5,559 bases of DNA from Actinomycetes bacterium (GTDB lineage Bacteria; Actinomycetota; Actinomycetes; Mycobacteriales; Mycobacteriaceae): the NCBI GenBank assembly GCA_023417985.1, contig JAEZDV010000104.1, positions 1 through 5,559 on the forward strand. Reading direction: 5' to 3'. Each line of letters starts with the position of its first letter. Positions within the stretch are counted from its first letter, which is position 1. Shown piece after piece: positions 1 through 5,559 of this stretch. The position numbers and the translations under genes are program-made. The notes beneath the pieces are model-generated. The model was not told the DNA's origin and did no database searches. It was given only the letters and a program-made list of their open reading frames with translations.

Positions 1-18
1 GCCGGCAACGCTGCTCGA

Positions 19-921
19 TCAGCTCACCTGGCGGCGCGACTCGTCGTCGGCCACGGGTGCGGGGGCCGGTGGGGCGGACTCGGTGCGATTCCGGTAGGCC
101 GCCCGTGCGGTCTCGTCCGATTCGAGAACCACGGACTGGAGTCCGAAGATTCCGGAGATCCGGTGGCGGGCGGCCTCCGGCATCAGGCGCAACACCGCGA
201 GGATGGCCGCGGCGGTGCGGGGAACATAGCGCAGACCCGGACGCCCCGAGGCGATCACGGCGGTGATCGCCCGAGCGACATCGTCGGGGCCGACCATCGC
301 GACCCGCTGGATCAGCGCGTTGGGTTTGATGCCCGCGATGAGCTCGGTGCGGACGAAGCCCGGAGCGATCGTCGAGACGGTGACACCGGATCCGGCGAGT
401 TCCTGCCGCAGCACGGAGCCCAGCCCGACCACCGCATGCTTGGTGGCCGAGTACACGGCGATGCCGGGTGCGCCCTCGACGCCGACGACGGAGCCGAGGT
501 TGACGAGGTGACCGTGCCCCTGCTCGGTGAACCGCGCAGCCGCCAGTTTGGACCCGATGATCACGCCCCTGATGTTGATGTCGATCTGACGGTCGGTGAC
601 CGCGTCCGTTTCGTCGAGGAACCGCCCGGTGGGCATGATGCCGGCGTTGTTGATCAGCACGTCGAGTCCGCCGAGTTCGATCGCGGCGAGGTCGAGGAAC
701 TGCTGGAACGAGCCGCGGTCGGTGACGTCGAGCGGCAGACCGAGGACGGTCGATCCGGAGCGCGCGCTCAGGGTCGCGGCGGTCTTCTCGACCAGGGCGG
801 TGTCGATGTCACCGATGACGACCTGTGCTCCGGCGCGGAGAAGGGCCTCGGCGGTGGAGCGGCCGATTCCGCGTGCCCCACCGGTGATTGCGACGCGCTT
901 GCCCTGTAGATCTCGGGTCAT
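19..921 (-). CDS. SDR family NAD(P)-dependent oxidoreductase
   Basis: This 300-residue protein is a classical short-chain dehydrogenase/reductase, a cytosolic enzyme that oxidises or reduces a hydroxyl/carbonyl group with a nicotinamide cofactor. Seen: the Rossmann cofactor motif TGGARGIG (residues 13-20), an acidic residue at the end of the second strand (VIGDID, Asp38) that in this family favours NAD(H) over NADP(H), LDV at 64-66, NNAG at 91-94, and the catalytic set Asn116, Ser144, Tyr157 and Lys161 (YSATK), followed by the PG motif at 187-188. The body is of normal length. A tail of about 60 residues follows, with a hydrophobic, Arg-rich stretch (about 233-262) and a Pro/Ala-rich end; similar tails occur in actinobacterial SDRs that may touch membranes or lipids (inference). 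The ATG at 921 is preceded by AAGGA at 9 nt spacing. It is divergent from an AraC-type regulator, its likely controller. The substrate cannot be told from sequence. Confidence 0.95.
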   Translation of the reverse strand: MTRDLQGKRVAITGGARGIGRSTAEALLRAGAQVVIGDIDTALVEKTAATLSARSGSTVLGLPLDVTDRGSFQQFLDLAAIELGGLDVLINNAGIMPTGRFLDETDAVTDRQIDINIRGVIIGSKLAAARFTEQGHGHLVNLGSVVGVEGAPGIAVYSATKHAVVGLGSVLRQELAGSGVTVSTIAPGFVRTELIAGIKPNALIQRVAMVGPDDVARAITAVIASGRPGLRYVPRTAAAILAVLRLMPEAARHRISGIFGLQSVVLESDETARAAYRNRTESAPPAPAPVADDESRRQVS

Positions 922-1039
922 GTGTTGCCATCCTTGCTCTCGAGCGGGTGATGCCTTGTGCTCACGCTAGAAAGCTTCAGTGCCGGTGAACCATGCCCAA
1001 ACCGGCTTATTCTTGTGAATTCCGGCCACGTGACCGACG
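922..1039. promoter_or_regulatory. Divergent SDR/AraC intergenic control region
   Basis: This 118-bp gap must hold both divergent promoters. Rightward, TATTCT (1008-1013) is a candidate -10, with only a weak -35 (GTGAAC, 986-991, 16-bp spacer). Leftward, TAGCGT (complement of 964-969) fits the TAnnnT -10 common in actinobacteria, with TTCACC (complement of 985-990) as a poor -35 at 15 bp. A perfect 6-bp inverted repeat, GCCGGT (982-987) and ACCGGC (1001-1006), lies between the two candidate -10 boxes and overlaps both candidate -35 boxes, as expected for an operator serving both genes. A CACGTG palindrome (1027-1032) sits just before the regulator's start. The promoters are inferred from weak matches; the repeats are seen directly. 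Confidence 0.45.
982..1006. repeat. Spaced inverted repeat, operator candidate
   Basis: GCCGGT and ACCGGC form perfect 6-bp arms around 13 bp, so the arm centres are 19 bp apart, close to two helical turns. That geometry suits a dimeric regulator on one DNA face. The site overlaps the weak -35 regions of both divergent genes. AraC-family proteins more often bind direct repeats, so the binder may be the neighbouring regulator or another protein. In DNA this GC-rich, 6-bp arms can arise by chance. Confidence 0.35.
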
Positions 1040-2062
1040 ATGGGTCCCGTGACGATCTTGGTCCCTCGCCGGGCCGCGACCAGTGCGCGGCTACTGGTGG
1101 ACTTCGCCCGCGAATGCGGTCTCGAGACCGAGTCGGTCCTGCGCGGCACCGGAGTGCCGGCCGAGGAACTCACCGACCCCAGAAGCGAGATCACCGACGC
1201 GCAGGAACTGGCCCTGATCCGCAATCTCGTCGCAGCGCTGCACGACGAACCGGGCCGCGGCTTCTCCCTCGGTACGTCCTATCAGGCCGCGGTGCACGGG
1301 ATCTACGGGTACGCCCTCATGAGCTGCGCGACGGTGCGGGAGGGCATCGAGGTGGGCACGCGCTACTTCGACCTGTCGTACGCCTTCTCCCGCGCGACGC
1401 TGGCGTACACGGACGGCGAGGTCCGTTTCTCGCTCGACGACCGCGATGTTCCGCTCGACGTGCGGGGCTTCCTGCTCGAGCGCGACCTCTCCGGAATCCT
1501 GGCGCACTGGACGGCCCTGTGGGGCAGCCCCACCGAGGTCCGGCGCATCGAAGTCGACGAGTCGCTGTTCGATCGCATCGCACCGATGGTGCGCGAACGC
1601 GGCTACGAGGTGGTGGCCGTGTCCGGGCCGCACACGGTCGTGGTCGACTCGGCGGCTGTGGAACGTCCGATGCCGACCGCCAGTGCGGCCGCGTCGGCGT
1701 TGCTGCTCGAAGAGTGTGCGGAACTCCTTCAGCGGCGGCGGTTCCGCAGTGGAACCGCGTTCCGGGTCCGCGAGATTCTGCTCCGTGCCGCGTCGTCCGG
1801 TGCGACACAGCAGCGTGTGGCGGGGGAGTTGGGGCTCAGCGTGCGGACGCTGCGGCGACGACTCGGCGAGGAAGGAACGTCGTACCGGGAGGTTCTAGCG
1901 GAGACCTACAGTGCGGTGGCCGAAGAACTTCTCGCCGCGGGACTTTCGGTCGAGCGGGTGGCGCTCCGTTTGGGGTATTCCGACGCGTCGAGCTTCACGG
2001 TAGCTTTCACGCGGTGGACGGGGACGACTCCGGGCCGGCGGGCCAGGGGAGTGCGTCGGTGA
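1040..2062 (+). CDS. AraC family transcriptional regulator
   Basis: This 340-residue cytosolic DNA-binding protein has the architecture of AraC regulators with an arabinose-binding-like N-terminal domain (about residues 15-205, including the typical run around GIYGYALMSCATVREG at 87-102). The C-terminal double helix-turn-helix domain spans about 240-338. The first HTH covers about 255-287, with VAGELGLSVRTLRRRL. The second covers about 303-337, with the family signature ALRLGYSDASSFTVAFTRWTG followed by TPGRRARG; the signature is split here by position only, at 308-328. Length is normal and no lesion is visible. The ATG at 1040 has no clear Shine-Dalgarno sequence. GTG at 1049 is an alternative with equally poor signals, and either leaves the domain intact. 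It is divergent from the SDR gene, which suggests it senses a small molecule and controls that oxidoreductase (inference). Its last 56 bp are overlapped on the other strand by the read-on tail of a broken SRPBCC gene. Confidence 0.94.
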   Translation: MGPVTILVPRRAATSARLLVDFARECGLETESVLRGTGVPAEELTDPRSEITDAQELALIRNLVAALHDEPGRGFSLGTSYQAAVHGIYGYALMSCATVREGIEVGTRYFDLSYAFSRATLAYTDGEVRFSLDDRDVPLDVRGFLLERDLSGILAHWTALWGSPTEVRRIEVDESLFDRIAPMVRERGYEVVAVSGPHTVVVDSAAVERPMPTASAAASALLLEECAELLQRRRFRSGTAFRVREILLRAASSGATQQRVAGELGLSVRTLRRRLGEEGTSYREVLAETYSAVAEELLAAGLSVERVALRLGYSDASSFTVAFTRWTGTTPGRRARGVRR

Positions 2063-2626
2063 AGTCGAGGCGCGGAGATCCGGTCATGTTCCGGGGGCGC
2101 AGGATTCGGACAGGAAGGACGACGAGTGGGAGCCACCACCCGTCACCGTGCCTCGACCTGAGGGGTGAAAGCCTGCGATGGCGGTGAGCGAACAATTCTT
2201 CAACCAGGCGGTGCGCCACGGTGCCGGCTGCCGGGACGCGTGACAGGGGAGCGCGCAGCTCGAAGGTGAGACGATCGTGGATCGCGTTCCGCCGGACGGC
2301 AGTGGCACCAGCTCGCGTTCGTGCTCCCAGCGACGGAGCAGCATCATGGTGGATTTCTCGTGGAACCTGCGGTCGGGTTCGATGCTCGCGATGGTGAGGT
2401 GGTCGAACTCGACCGGGAGCACCCCGCAGAGCAGTAGCGGTGCGCGGCCCAGGCGCACCCCGACCGGCACCTCGTCGATCGACATGCCCCGGAGCGCACG
2501 CGGGATGCGCATCGCCAGCACGGGGGCGAGTTCGTCGTTGATACCGCGGGGGTCGGTGACGCGAACCCAGACCGCGGTGACCGCAGCGGGAAGTACCGAC
2601 TCGTGTGCGACGACGACGCACCCCAC
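2007..2626 (-). pseudogene. SRPBCC-family protein gene, frameshifted
   Basis: The upstream frame (start GTG at 2626) encodes about 114 residues resembling SRPBCC/polyketide-cyclase-like lipid-pocket proteins: an N-terminal HESVLPA strand, GINDEL helix, LLLCGVLPVEFDHLTI and RRFHEKSTMMLLRRWEHERE. After GGTR (around 2283) this frame turns into unlike sequence and ends at 2084. The family's expected continuation, HDRLTFELRAPL through LVEELFAHRHRRL, is found in the next frame, so one base is missing between about 2282 and 2283 (ACG CGn ATC CAC). Rejoined, the core is about 150 residues, the usual family length. Beyond HRHRRL the second frame runs on for about 50 non-family residues to a stop at 2007, inside the convergent AraC gene, so the native stop may also be lost. 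GTG is preceded by AGGGAAGGA at good spacing. Ligand and role are unknown. A sequencing or assembly error is an alternative explanation. Confidence 0.78.
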
Positions 2627-2635
2627 GGTGAATCC

Positions 2636-2650
2636 TTCCCTCGAAGGGAA
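2636..2650. repeat. Perfect palindrome over the SRPBCC ribosome binding site
   Basis: TTCCCT (2636-2641), CGA, AGGGAA (2645-2650) form a perfect 6-bp inverted repeat with a 3-nt centre. On the minus strand the second arm is the AGGGAA part of the AGGGAAGGA Shine-Dalgarno sequence for the GTG at 2626. In RNA it could fold into a small hairpin hiding the ribosome binding site. In DNA it lies just downstream of the candidate -10 at 2654-2659, a usual repressor position. Confidence 0.5.
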
Positions 2651-2653
2651 CGG

Positions 2654-2662
2654 ACCATAGCA
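2654..2662 (-). promoter_or_regulatory. Candidate extended -10 element for the SRPBCC gene
   Basis: Read on the minus strand this is TGC followed by TATGGT, an extended -10 (TGn plus TAnnnT). No recognisable -35 lies upstream. Transcription would begin near 2647, giving a leader of about 20 nt and placing the perfect palindrome at the start site. It sits in the 80-bp gap after the winged-helix gene, so the SRPBCC gene may be separately transcribed or co-transcribed from terC. Confidence 0.35.
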
Positions 2663-2706
2663 GGATTGTCGGCGCTATGGCGGTGGCGTGCCGGGCGCGG
2701 GCGGGT

Positions 2707-3051
2707 TCAGCGCAGCGCGGTGATGAGTTCGTCGATGGTGTGGTGGGATTCCAGCGGGTGACGCAGGCGGCCGTCGCCGTGGATGGTGTAGGTGTTGCGG
2801 CGGCCGTTCTTGACGCTGGTGAGGTAGCCGTCGGCGACGAGGTCGGCGATGGTGGCTTGTACGGCGCGTTCGGTGATGCCGATGGCCTGGGCGAGTTCGC
2901 GCATGGTCAGGTCGCCGTTGCGCGACAGGCACAGCAGCACGTGGGCGTGGTTGGTCAGGAAGGTCCAGCCCCGCGACGCCGGGGTCGGTGGTGCTGGGGC
3001 GGGTCCGGCGGTGTCGCGGGTGGGCATACCCGCACGATAGACCATCGTCAT
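2707..3051 (-). CDS. Small winged helix-turn-helix transcriptional regulator
   Basis: This 114-residue protein is essentially one winged-helix DNA-binding domain of the MarR/ArsR-like type. Seen: a short Pro/Ala-rich N-terminus, then WTFLTNHAHVLLCLSRNG (helix 1, about 29-46), LTMRELAQAIGITERAVQATIADLVADGYL (helix-turn-helix, about 48-77), and the wing with VKNGRRNTYTIH (80-91), ending in a short helix. No separate ligand domain and no Cys-rich metal site is seen. The start chosen is ATG at 3051: it overlaps the terC stop as ATGA and has GGAAGGTGG about 10 nt upstream. ATGs at 3045 and 3027 are alternatives that do not cost the domain. The coupling suggests it is translated with the terC gene and regulates that operon; the paired inverted repeats before terC are candidate targets (inference). 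The family is recognised, the target is not. Confidence 0.88.
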   Translation of the reverse strand: MTMVYRAGMPTRDTAGPAPAPPTPASRGWTFLTNHAHVLLCLSRNGDLTMRELAQAIGITERAVQATIADLVADGYLTSVKNGRRNTYTIHGDGRLRHPLESHHTIDELITALR

Positions 3052-4088
3052 TTCCGGTATCCACCTTCCGGTATGGGGTGGGCGGGGGCACGGACCTGCG
3101 CGGTCTCCTCTCCCGTCTGAGCCTCGACCGGTTCGCCGGGCCCGCCCTGTTCGACCGGGCCGGCGTGGGCGACGGTGCCGGCCGGGCTGGTGCGGGTCCA
3201 GCTGGCGGTGACCGCGACGGCGAGGATGGCGATGACCACGGCCAGGGAGATGGTGGTGGGGATCTTGTAGACCTCGAGCAGCAGCATCTTGATGCCGACC
3301 CAGACCAGCACGACGGCGAGGCCGAGTTTGAGGTAGATGAATCGATGCATCAGGTCGGCGAGCATGAAATACATCGCCCGCAGGCCGAGGATGGCGAAAG
3401 CGTTGGAGGTGAACACCAGGAACGGTTCGTTGGTGACGGCGAAGATGGCAGGGATGGAGTCCACGGCGAAGACGATGTCGGTGGTCTCGACCAGCACCAG
3501 CACCGCCAGCAGCGGGGTGGCCAGCCGGCGGCCGCCTTCCTTGACCCAGAATCTCCGGCCGCGGTAGCCGTCGGTCATCGGGACCAGGCGCCGGAAACCG
3601 CGCAGGACCAGGGATTTGTCGGGGTCGATGGTTTCGTCGCGGTGCCGCGCCATCTTGATGCCGGTCGCGATGAGGAACGCGCCGAAGACGTAGAGGATCC
3701 AGGCGAAGCTGGCGATCAGGATGGATCCGGCGGCGATGAACACCCCACGGAAGATCAGGGCACCGAGCACGCCGTAGAACAGCACCCGGTGCTGATACTC
3801 CCGGGGCACGGCGAAGTAGCTGAAGATGACGGCGAAGACGAACACGTTGTCCACCGCCAGGGATTTCTCGATGACGTAGCCCGCGAAGTACTGGGCAGCA
3901 AACTCCCCGCCCCACCACCACCAGATGCCGGTGCCGAACGCGACGGCCAGCGCGACCCAGATCCCCGACTAGATCGCGGCCTCGCGCATGCGCACGACAT
4001 GGGCGTTGCGGTGGGCGAACAGGTCCACCGCCAGCATGATCAGGATGACCGCCAGCACTGCTGGCCACATCCACAACGGAACCGACAT
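3048..4088 (-). pseudogene. terC: TerC-family membrane protein gene with an in-frame amber codon
   Basis: The frame encodes 346 codons of a TerC/Alx-type integral membrane protein, a family linked to tellurium resistance and to manganese export. Seen: N-terminal TM1 (about 7-24), LFAHRNAHVVRMREAAI, then a TAG at codon 40 (3969-3971) exactly where family members have Trp (REA-IWS). After it the same frame continues normally: SGIWVALAVAFG, the conserved IEKSLAVDNVFVF (Glu74, Asp80, Asn81), QHRVLFYGVLGAL, and the second acidic signature LVETTDIVFAVDSIPAIFAV (Glu201, Asp204, Asp210), ending in a hydrophilic tail of about 50 residues. The start at 4088 has GGAGG 9 nt upstream. A single G-to-A change on the coding strand (C to T at 3970) explains the stop. 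The downstream open part would restart at GTG 3854, losing the first TM segments and Glu74, so it is unlikely to work alone. Sequence error or amber readthrough are alternatives. Confidence 0.88.
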
Positions 4089-4131
4089 GAGCACGAACCT
4101 CCGGGTTTCCAAGACGGTGTCGGGACCGGCC

Positions 4132-4147
4132 GCCCGTCCTCGCGGGC
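4132..4147 (-). promoter_or_regulatory. GC-rich hairpin in the terC leader
   Basis: GCCCG and CGGGC arms with a 6-nt loop lie in the roughly 90-nt untranslated leader predicted between the terC start site (near 4177) and its ATG at 4088. TerC/Alx genes in other bacteria often carry the manganese-sensing yybP-ykoY riboswitch, but I could not recognise that consensus here. The short stem may be incidental in such GC-rich DNA. Confidence 0.25.
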
Positions 4148-4183
4148 CTCCTCCGGCGAAGCAGCACATCCCGTTTCCCATCA

Positions 4184-4213
4184 ATGATTTGCGAACTTGT
4201 TTTCGCGTGTCAA
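4184..4213 (-). promoter_or_regulatory. Promoter of the terC-regulator operon
   Basis: On the minus strand a perfect -35, TTGACA (complement of 4208-4213), is followed after 18 bp by AATCAT (4189-4184, 4 of 6 matches to TATAAT). The surrounding 80 bp are clearly more AT-rich than the rest of the window. Transcription would start near 4177. The spacer is occupied by a perfect inverted repeat, so binding there would compete with RNA polymerase. Confidence 0.65.
4191..4206. promoter_or_regulatory. Operator candidate 1 inside the terC promoter
   Basis: GCGAA, six bases, TTCGC: a perfect inverted repeat with 5-bp arms, lying wholly between the -35 and -10 boxes. It shares the CGAA-N6-TTCG pattern and the flanking C with a second copy centred 56 bp upstream. 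The winged-helix regulator encoded downstream in the same operon is the natural candidate binder (inference). Confidence 0.55.
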
Positions 4214-4407
4214 GCTTCGTAAGAAACTTCAACAGAATTGTGATTGACGAAAACTATTTCGCCTGTTTTGGGATGCTGCGCCCGACGAAACGATCGCCGC
4301 CGACCCGCAATCGCTGCTCGACGGTCTCCTGTGGGAGCGGGTTCGATGTCATGACCCGAGGGATGCCCGGGCCTGTGACGGACCGGATGCGGGGCGTCAC
4401 ATGGTGA
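4214..4407. other. Intergenic region between the MFS gene and the terC promoter
   Basis: No gene is supported here. The part nearest the terC promoter (about 4214-4270) is AT-rich and holds the upstream inverted repeat. The rest (4271-4407) is GC-rich with only short palindromes, for example CTCC-tgtg-GGAG at 4326-4337. The word GGATGC occurs three times. I see no convincing terminator with a T tract for the MFS gene, although that gene ends at 4408 and reads toward terC. Confidence 0.6.
4248..4261. promoter_or_regulatory. Operator candidate 2 upstream of the terC promoter
   Basis: CGAA, six bases, TTCG, with inner bases extending the arms to CGAAA/TTTCG. It has the same arm sequence and spacing as the site in the promoter spacer, centred at 4254.5 against 4198.5. 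A second dimer here could act cooperatively with the first. Confidence 0.5.
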
Positions 4408-5559
4408 TCAGGAAGACCTCACGCGACCAGCGGCGCCGTTGTCGGACCGGGGCGGAGCCGGGATCGCGAGCGGGGTGACGACGGCAAGCAGCACCGAAGG
4501 GACCAGGAACGACGCGGTCGGATCCGCCGAATACACCGGAGTCAGCGCCAGCGGAGCGAAGGCCCCGCCGCCGAAGCGGAAGGCCTGCACCACCGACACC
4601 GCGCCCCCACGGTTGGGTCCCGGGTCGCCGAGGACGGCGGCATTGACGCCGACGAGCACACATTGCGAGGCGACGCCCGCCAGGAACCACGCCACTGCGA
4701 CGACCGCAAGATTCGACGCCGTGCCGATGATCACGACGAGCCCGGCGCCGGTCAACGCACCGGTCAGGACGGTGCGCCGCGCGCCGATCCGGTCGACGAG
4801 GACGCCGACGCGACGGGCGGTGAGGATGCCGGCGAGCCCGAGGAGGGTGAGCAGGGCGCCGCGCTGCGACGGGTCGAGGCCGAAGACGTCCTCGGCGCGG
4901 AAGGCGAGCAGGAAGTTGATGCCGCCGATCGCACCCCACCCGAGAAGCGCGACGACGCCGATGCGGACGATGCGGGGGCGCAGCGCGTCGCGCAGCCGTG
5001 CGCGCCCGGTAGGAGAGTCGGCGGCGTCGGGGGTGTCGGGCAGGCCGACGCAGGCGAGTGCGAATGCGGCGGCGGCGAGGACGACGAAGGCCCATCGCCA
5101 GTCGATCTCGGCGGCGAGCCCGCCGACGAGTGGCGCGAAGGTCAGGCCGGCGGCCTGCAGGGCACCGAAGAGGCCGAGTGCGCGGCCGAGCCGGTCTTTC
5201 GGGGTCAGCGCGGCGAGGGCGGCGAGCAGCAGCGGGGTAGTGAACGCATTGGCGGCGCCCTGCAGCATGCGGGCGCCGAGCAGCACGGTCAGGGTGGGCG
5301 CGAGCGCGGCGGCGAGGGAGACGGTGGCGTAGGCGAGGTAGGCGAAGCGCACGGTGCGGGCCTGTCCCCAGCGGGCACCGAGGGTGCCGGAGAAGAGCAT
5401 GACGGCGGCGAAGACACCCAGGTAGGCGGTCACAGAGGTGGCGGCGGTGGCGGCCGTGACTCCGAGATCGGCGCCCATCTCGGGCAGCATCGAGACGACC
5501 ACGCTGCCGCCGAACGGGCCGAGGAAACCTCCGGTGTAGAGCGCCGCGCGCGGCAGTGC
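4408..5559 (-). CDS. MFS transporter, DHA1-type efflux family (5' end outside window)
   Basis: The visible 383 codons encode most of a 12-helix major facilitator protein, a proton-driven inner-membrane transporter. Numbering from the first visible residue, seen are: a first membrane segment already under way (LYTGGFLGPFGGS, 7-19), motif A in loop 2-3 (GTLGARWGQAR, 58-68), motif B (RMLQG, 97-101), an antiporter-type motif C with AP in place of GP (G138, AP 142-143, GG 146-147), a central cytoplasmic loop (about 175-199), and the repeated motif A in loop 8-9 (GVLVDRIGARR, 252-262). These fit the DHA1 drug-efflux group. The GTG at 5502 is not the start: the frame stays open, with family-like sequence, to the window edge, so about 10-30 residues are missing. 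No lesion is seen. It ends 194 bp before the terC promoter on the same strand, so readthrough is possible. Substrate unknown. Confidence 0.93.
   Translation of the reverse strand, partial: ALPRAALYTGGFLGPFGGSVVVSMLPEMGADLGVTAATAATSVTAYLGVFAAVMLFSGTLGARWGQARTVRFAYLAYATVSLAAALAPTLTVLLGARMLQGAANAFTTPLLLAALAALTPKDRLGRALGLFGALQAAGLTFAPLVGGLAAEIDWRWAFVVLAAAAFALACVGLPDTPDAADSPTGRARLRDALRPRIVRIGVVALLGWGAIGGINFLLAFRAEDVFGLDPSQRGALLTLLGLAGILTARRVGVLVDRIGARRTVLTGALTGAGLVVIIGTASNLAVVAVAWFLAGVASQCVLVGVNAAVLGDPGPNRGGAVSVVQAFRFGGGAFAPLALTPVYSADPTASFLVPSVLLAVVTPLAIPAPPRSDNGAAGRVRSS

Noticed and set aside
163..909. 248-codon plus-strand open frame opposite the SDR gene
   Set aside because: Antisense shadow with Asp/Gly/Arg-rich sequence. 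The SDR motifs settle the coding strand.
958..2187. 409-codon open frame on the plus strand
   Set aside because: It lies in another frame over the AraC gene. Its product is Arg/Gly-rich low-complexity sequence with no recognisable domain, as expected of a high-GC shadow.
3048..3854. Intact short TerC starting at GTG 3854
   Set aside because: It begins within the conserved SLAVDN motif, lacks a good SD, and would lose the first membrane helices and Glu74. It is better read as the downstream part of an interrupted gene.
2707..4167. 486-codon minus-strand open frame ending at the winged-helix stop
   Set aside because: Only the last 114 codons resemble a protein family. The rest overlaps terC out of frame and is Arg/Pro/His-rich. 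The ATG at 3051 with its own SD is the real start.
4089..4183. yybP-ykoY manganese riboswitch
   Set aside because: Expected from TerC biology, but its conserved sequence elements could not be recognised in the leader.
2988..4187. 399-codon plus-strand open frame opposite terC
   Set aside because: Asp/Glu/Gly/His-rich antisense composition, no domain, and the minus-strand frame is a clear TerC.
4089..4232. Upstream start for terC at ATG 4232 (or 4181)
   Set aside because: This extension would cover the -35/-10 promoter and the leader, and it has no TerC-like sequence. ATG 4088 has GGAGG at 9 nt and fits the family N-terminus.
4271..4390. Threefold GGATGC word as a repeat array
   Set aside because: The copies are 6 bp, unevenly spaced and without shared flanks, so chance is sufficient.
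4439..5332. 297-codon plus-strand open frame opposite the MFS gene
   Set aside because: Ser/Arg/Ala-rich antisense shadow with no membrane segments. The opposite strand has full MFS motifs.
4408..5502. MFS gene starting at GTG 5502
   Set aside because: The frame is open and family-like (LYTGGFLGPFGGS) up to the window edge, so the true start is outside.

Overview
The window is high-GC DNA whose genes use G or C at almost every third codon position. SD-preceded ATG/GTG starts and the protein styles point to an actinobacterium. A Mycobacteriales-type genome (Rhodococcus, Gordonia, Nocardia or a relative) is my best guess, from protein resemblance only. I see no tRNA, rRNA, CRISPR array, insertion sequence or phage gene.

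Left part (1-2062): a divergent pair. A classical short-chain dehydrogenase/reductase (SDR, minus strand, 19-921) and an AraC-family regulator with an arabinose-binding-like N-terminal domain (plus strand, 1040-2062) are separated by 118 bp that hold a spaced inverted repeat. The usual reading of such a pair is that the regulator controls the oxidoreductase, itself, or both.

Middle part (2007-4213), all on the minus strand: a damaged terC-family membrane protein gene (4088-3048), a small winged-helix regulator coupled to it by an ATGA overlap (3051-2707), and a frameshifted SRPBCC-fold gene (2626-2007). The terC gene has one in-frame amber codon (3969-3971) where the family has a conserved Trp. 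The SRPBCC gene needs one extra base near 2282/2283 to restore its conserved C-terminal half. A good promoter precedes terC. A perfect inverted repeat fills its -35/-10 spacer, and a second copy with the same CGAA-N6-TTCG architecture lies 56 bp upstream. This is the most interesting regulatory signal in the window and suggests (inference) a self-regulated terC-regulator operon.

Right part (4214-5559): a non-coding gap of about 190 bp, then a 12-TM-type major facilitator (DHA1-like drug efflux) gene on the minus strand whose 5' end lies beyond the window.

No convincing new multi-gene system is present. The points worth a second look are the two single-nucleotide lesions in neighbouring genes (genuine decay, recoding or sequence error), the paired operator-like sites before terC, and a perfect palindrome covering the ribosome binding site of the SRPBCC gene.
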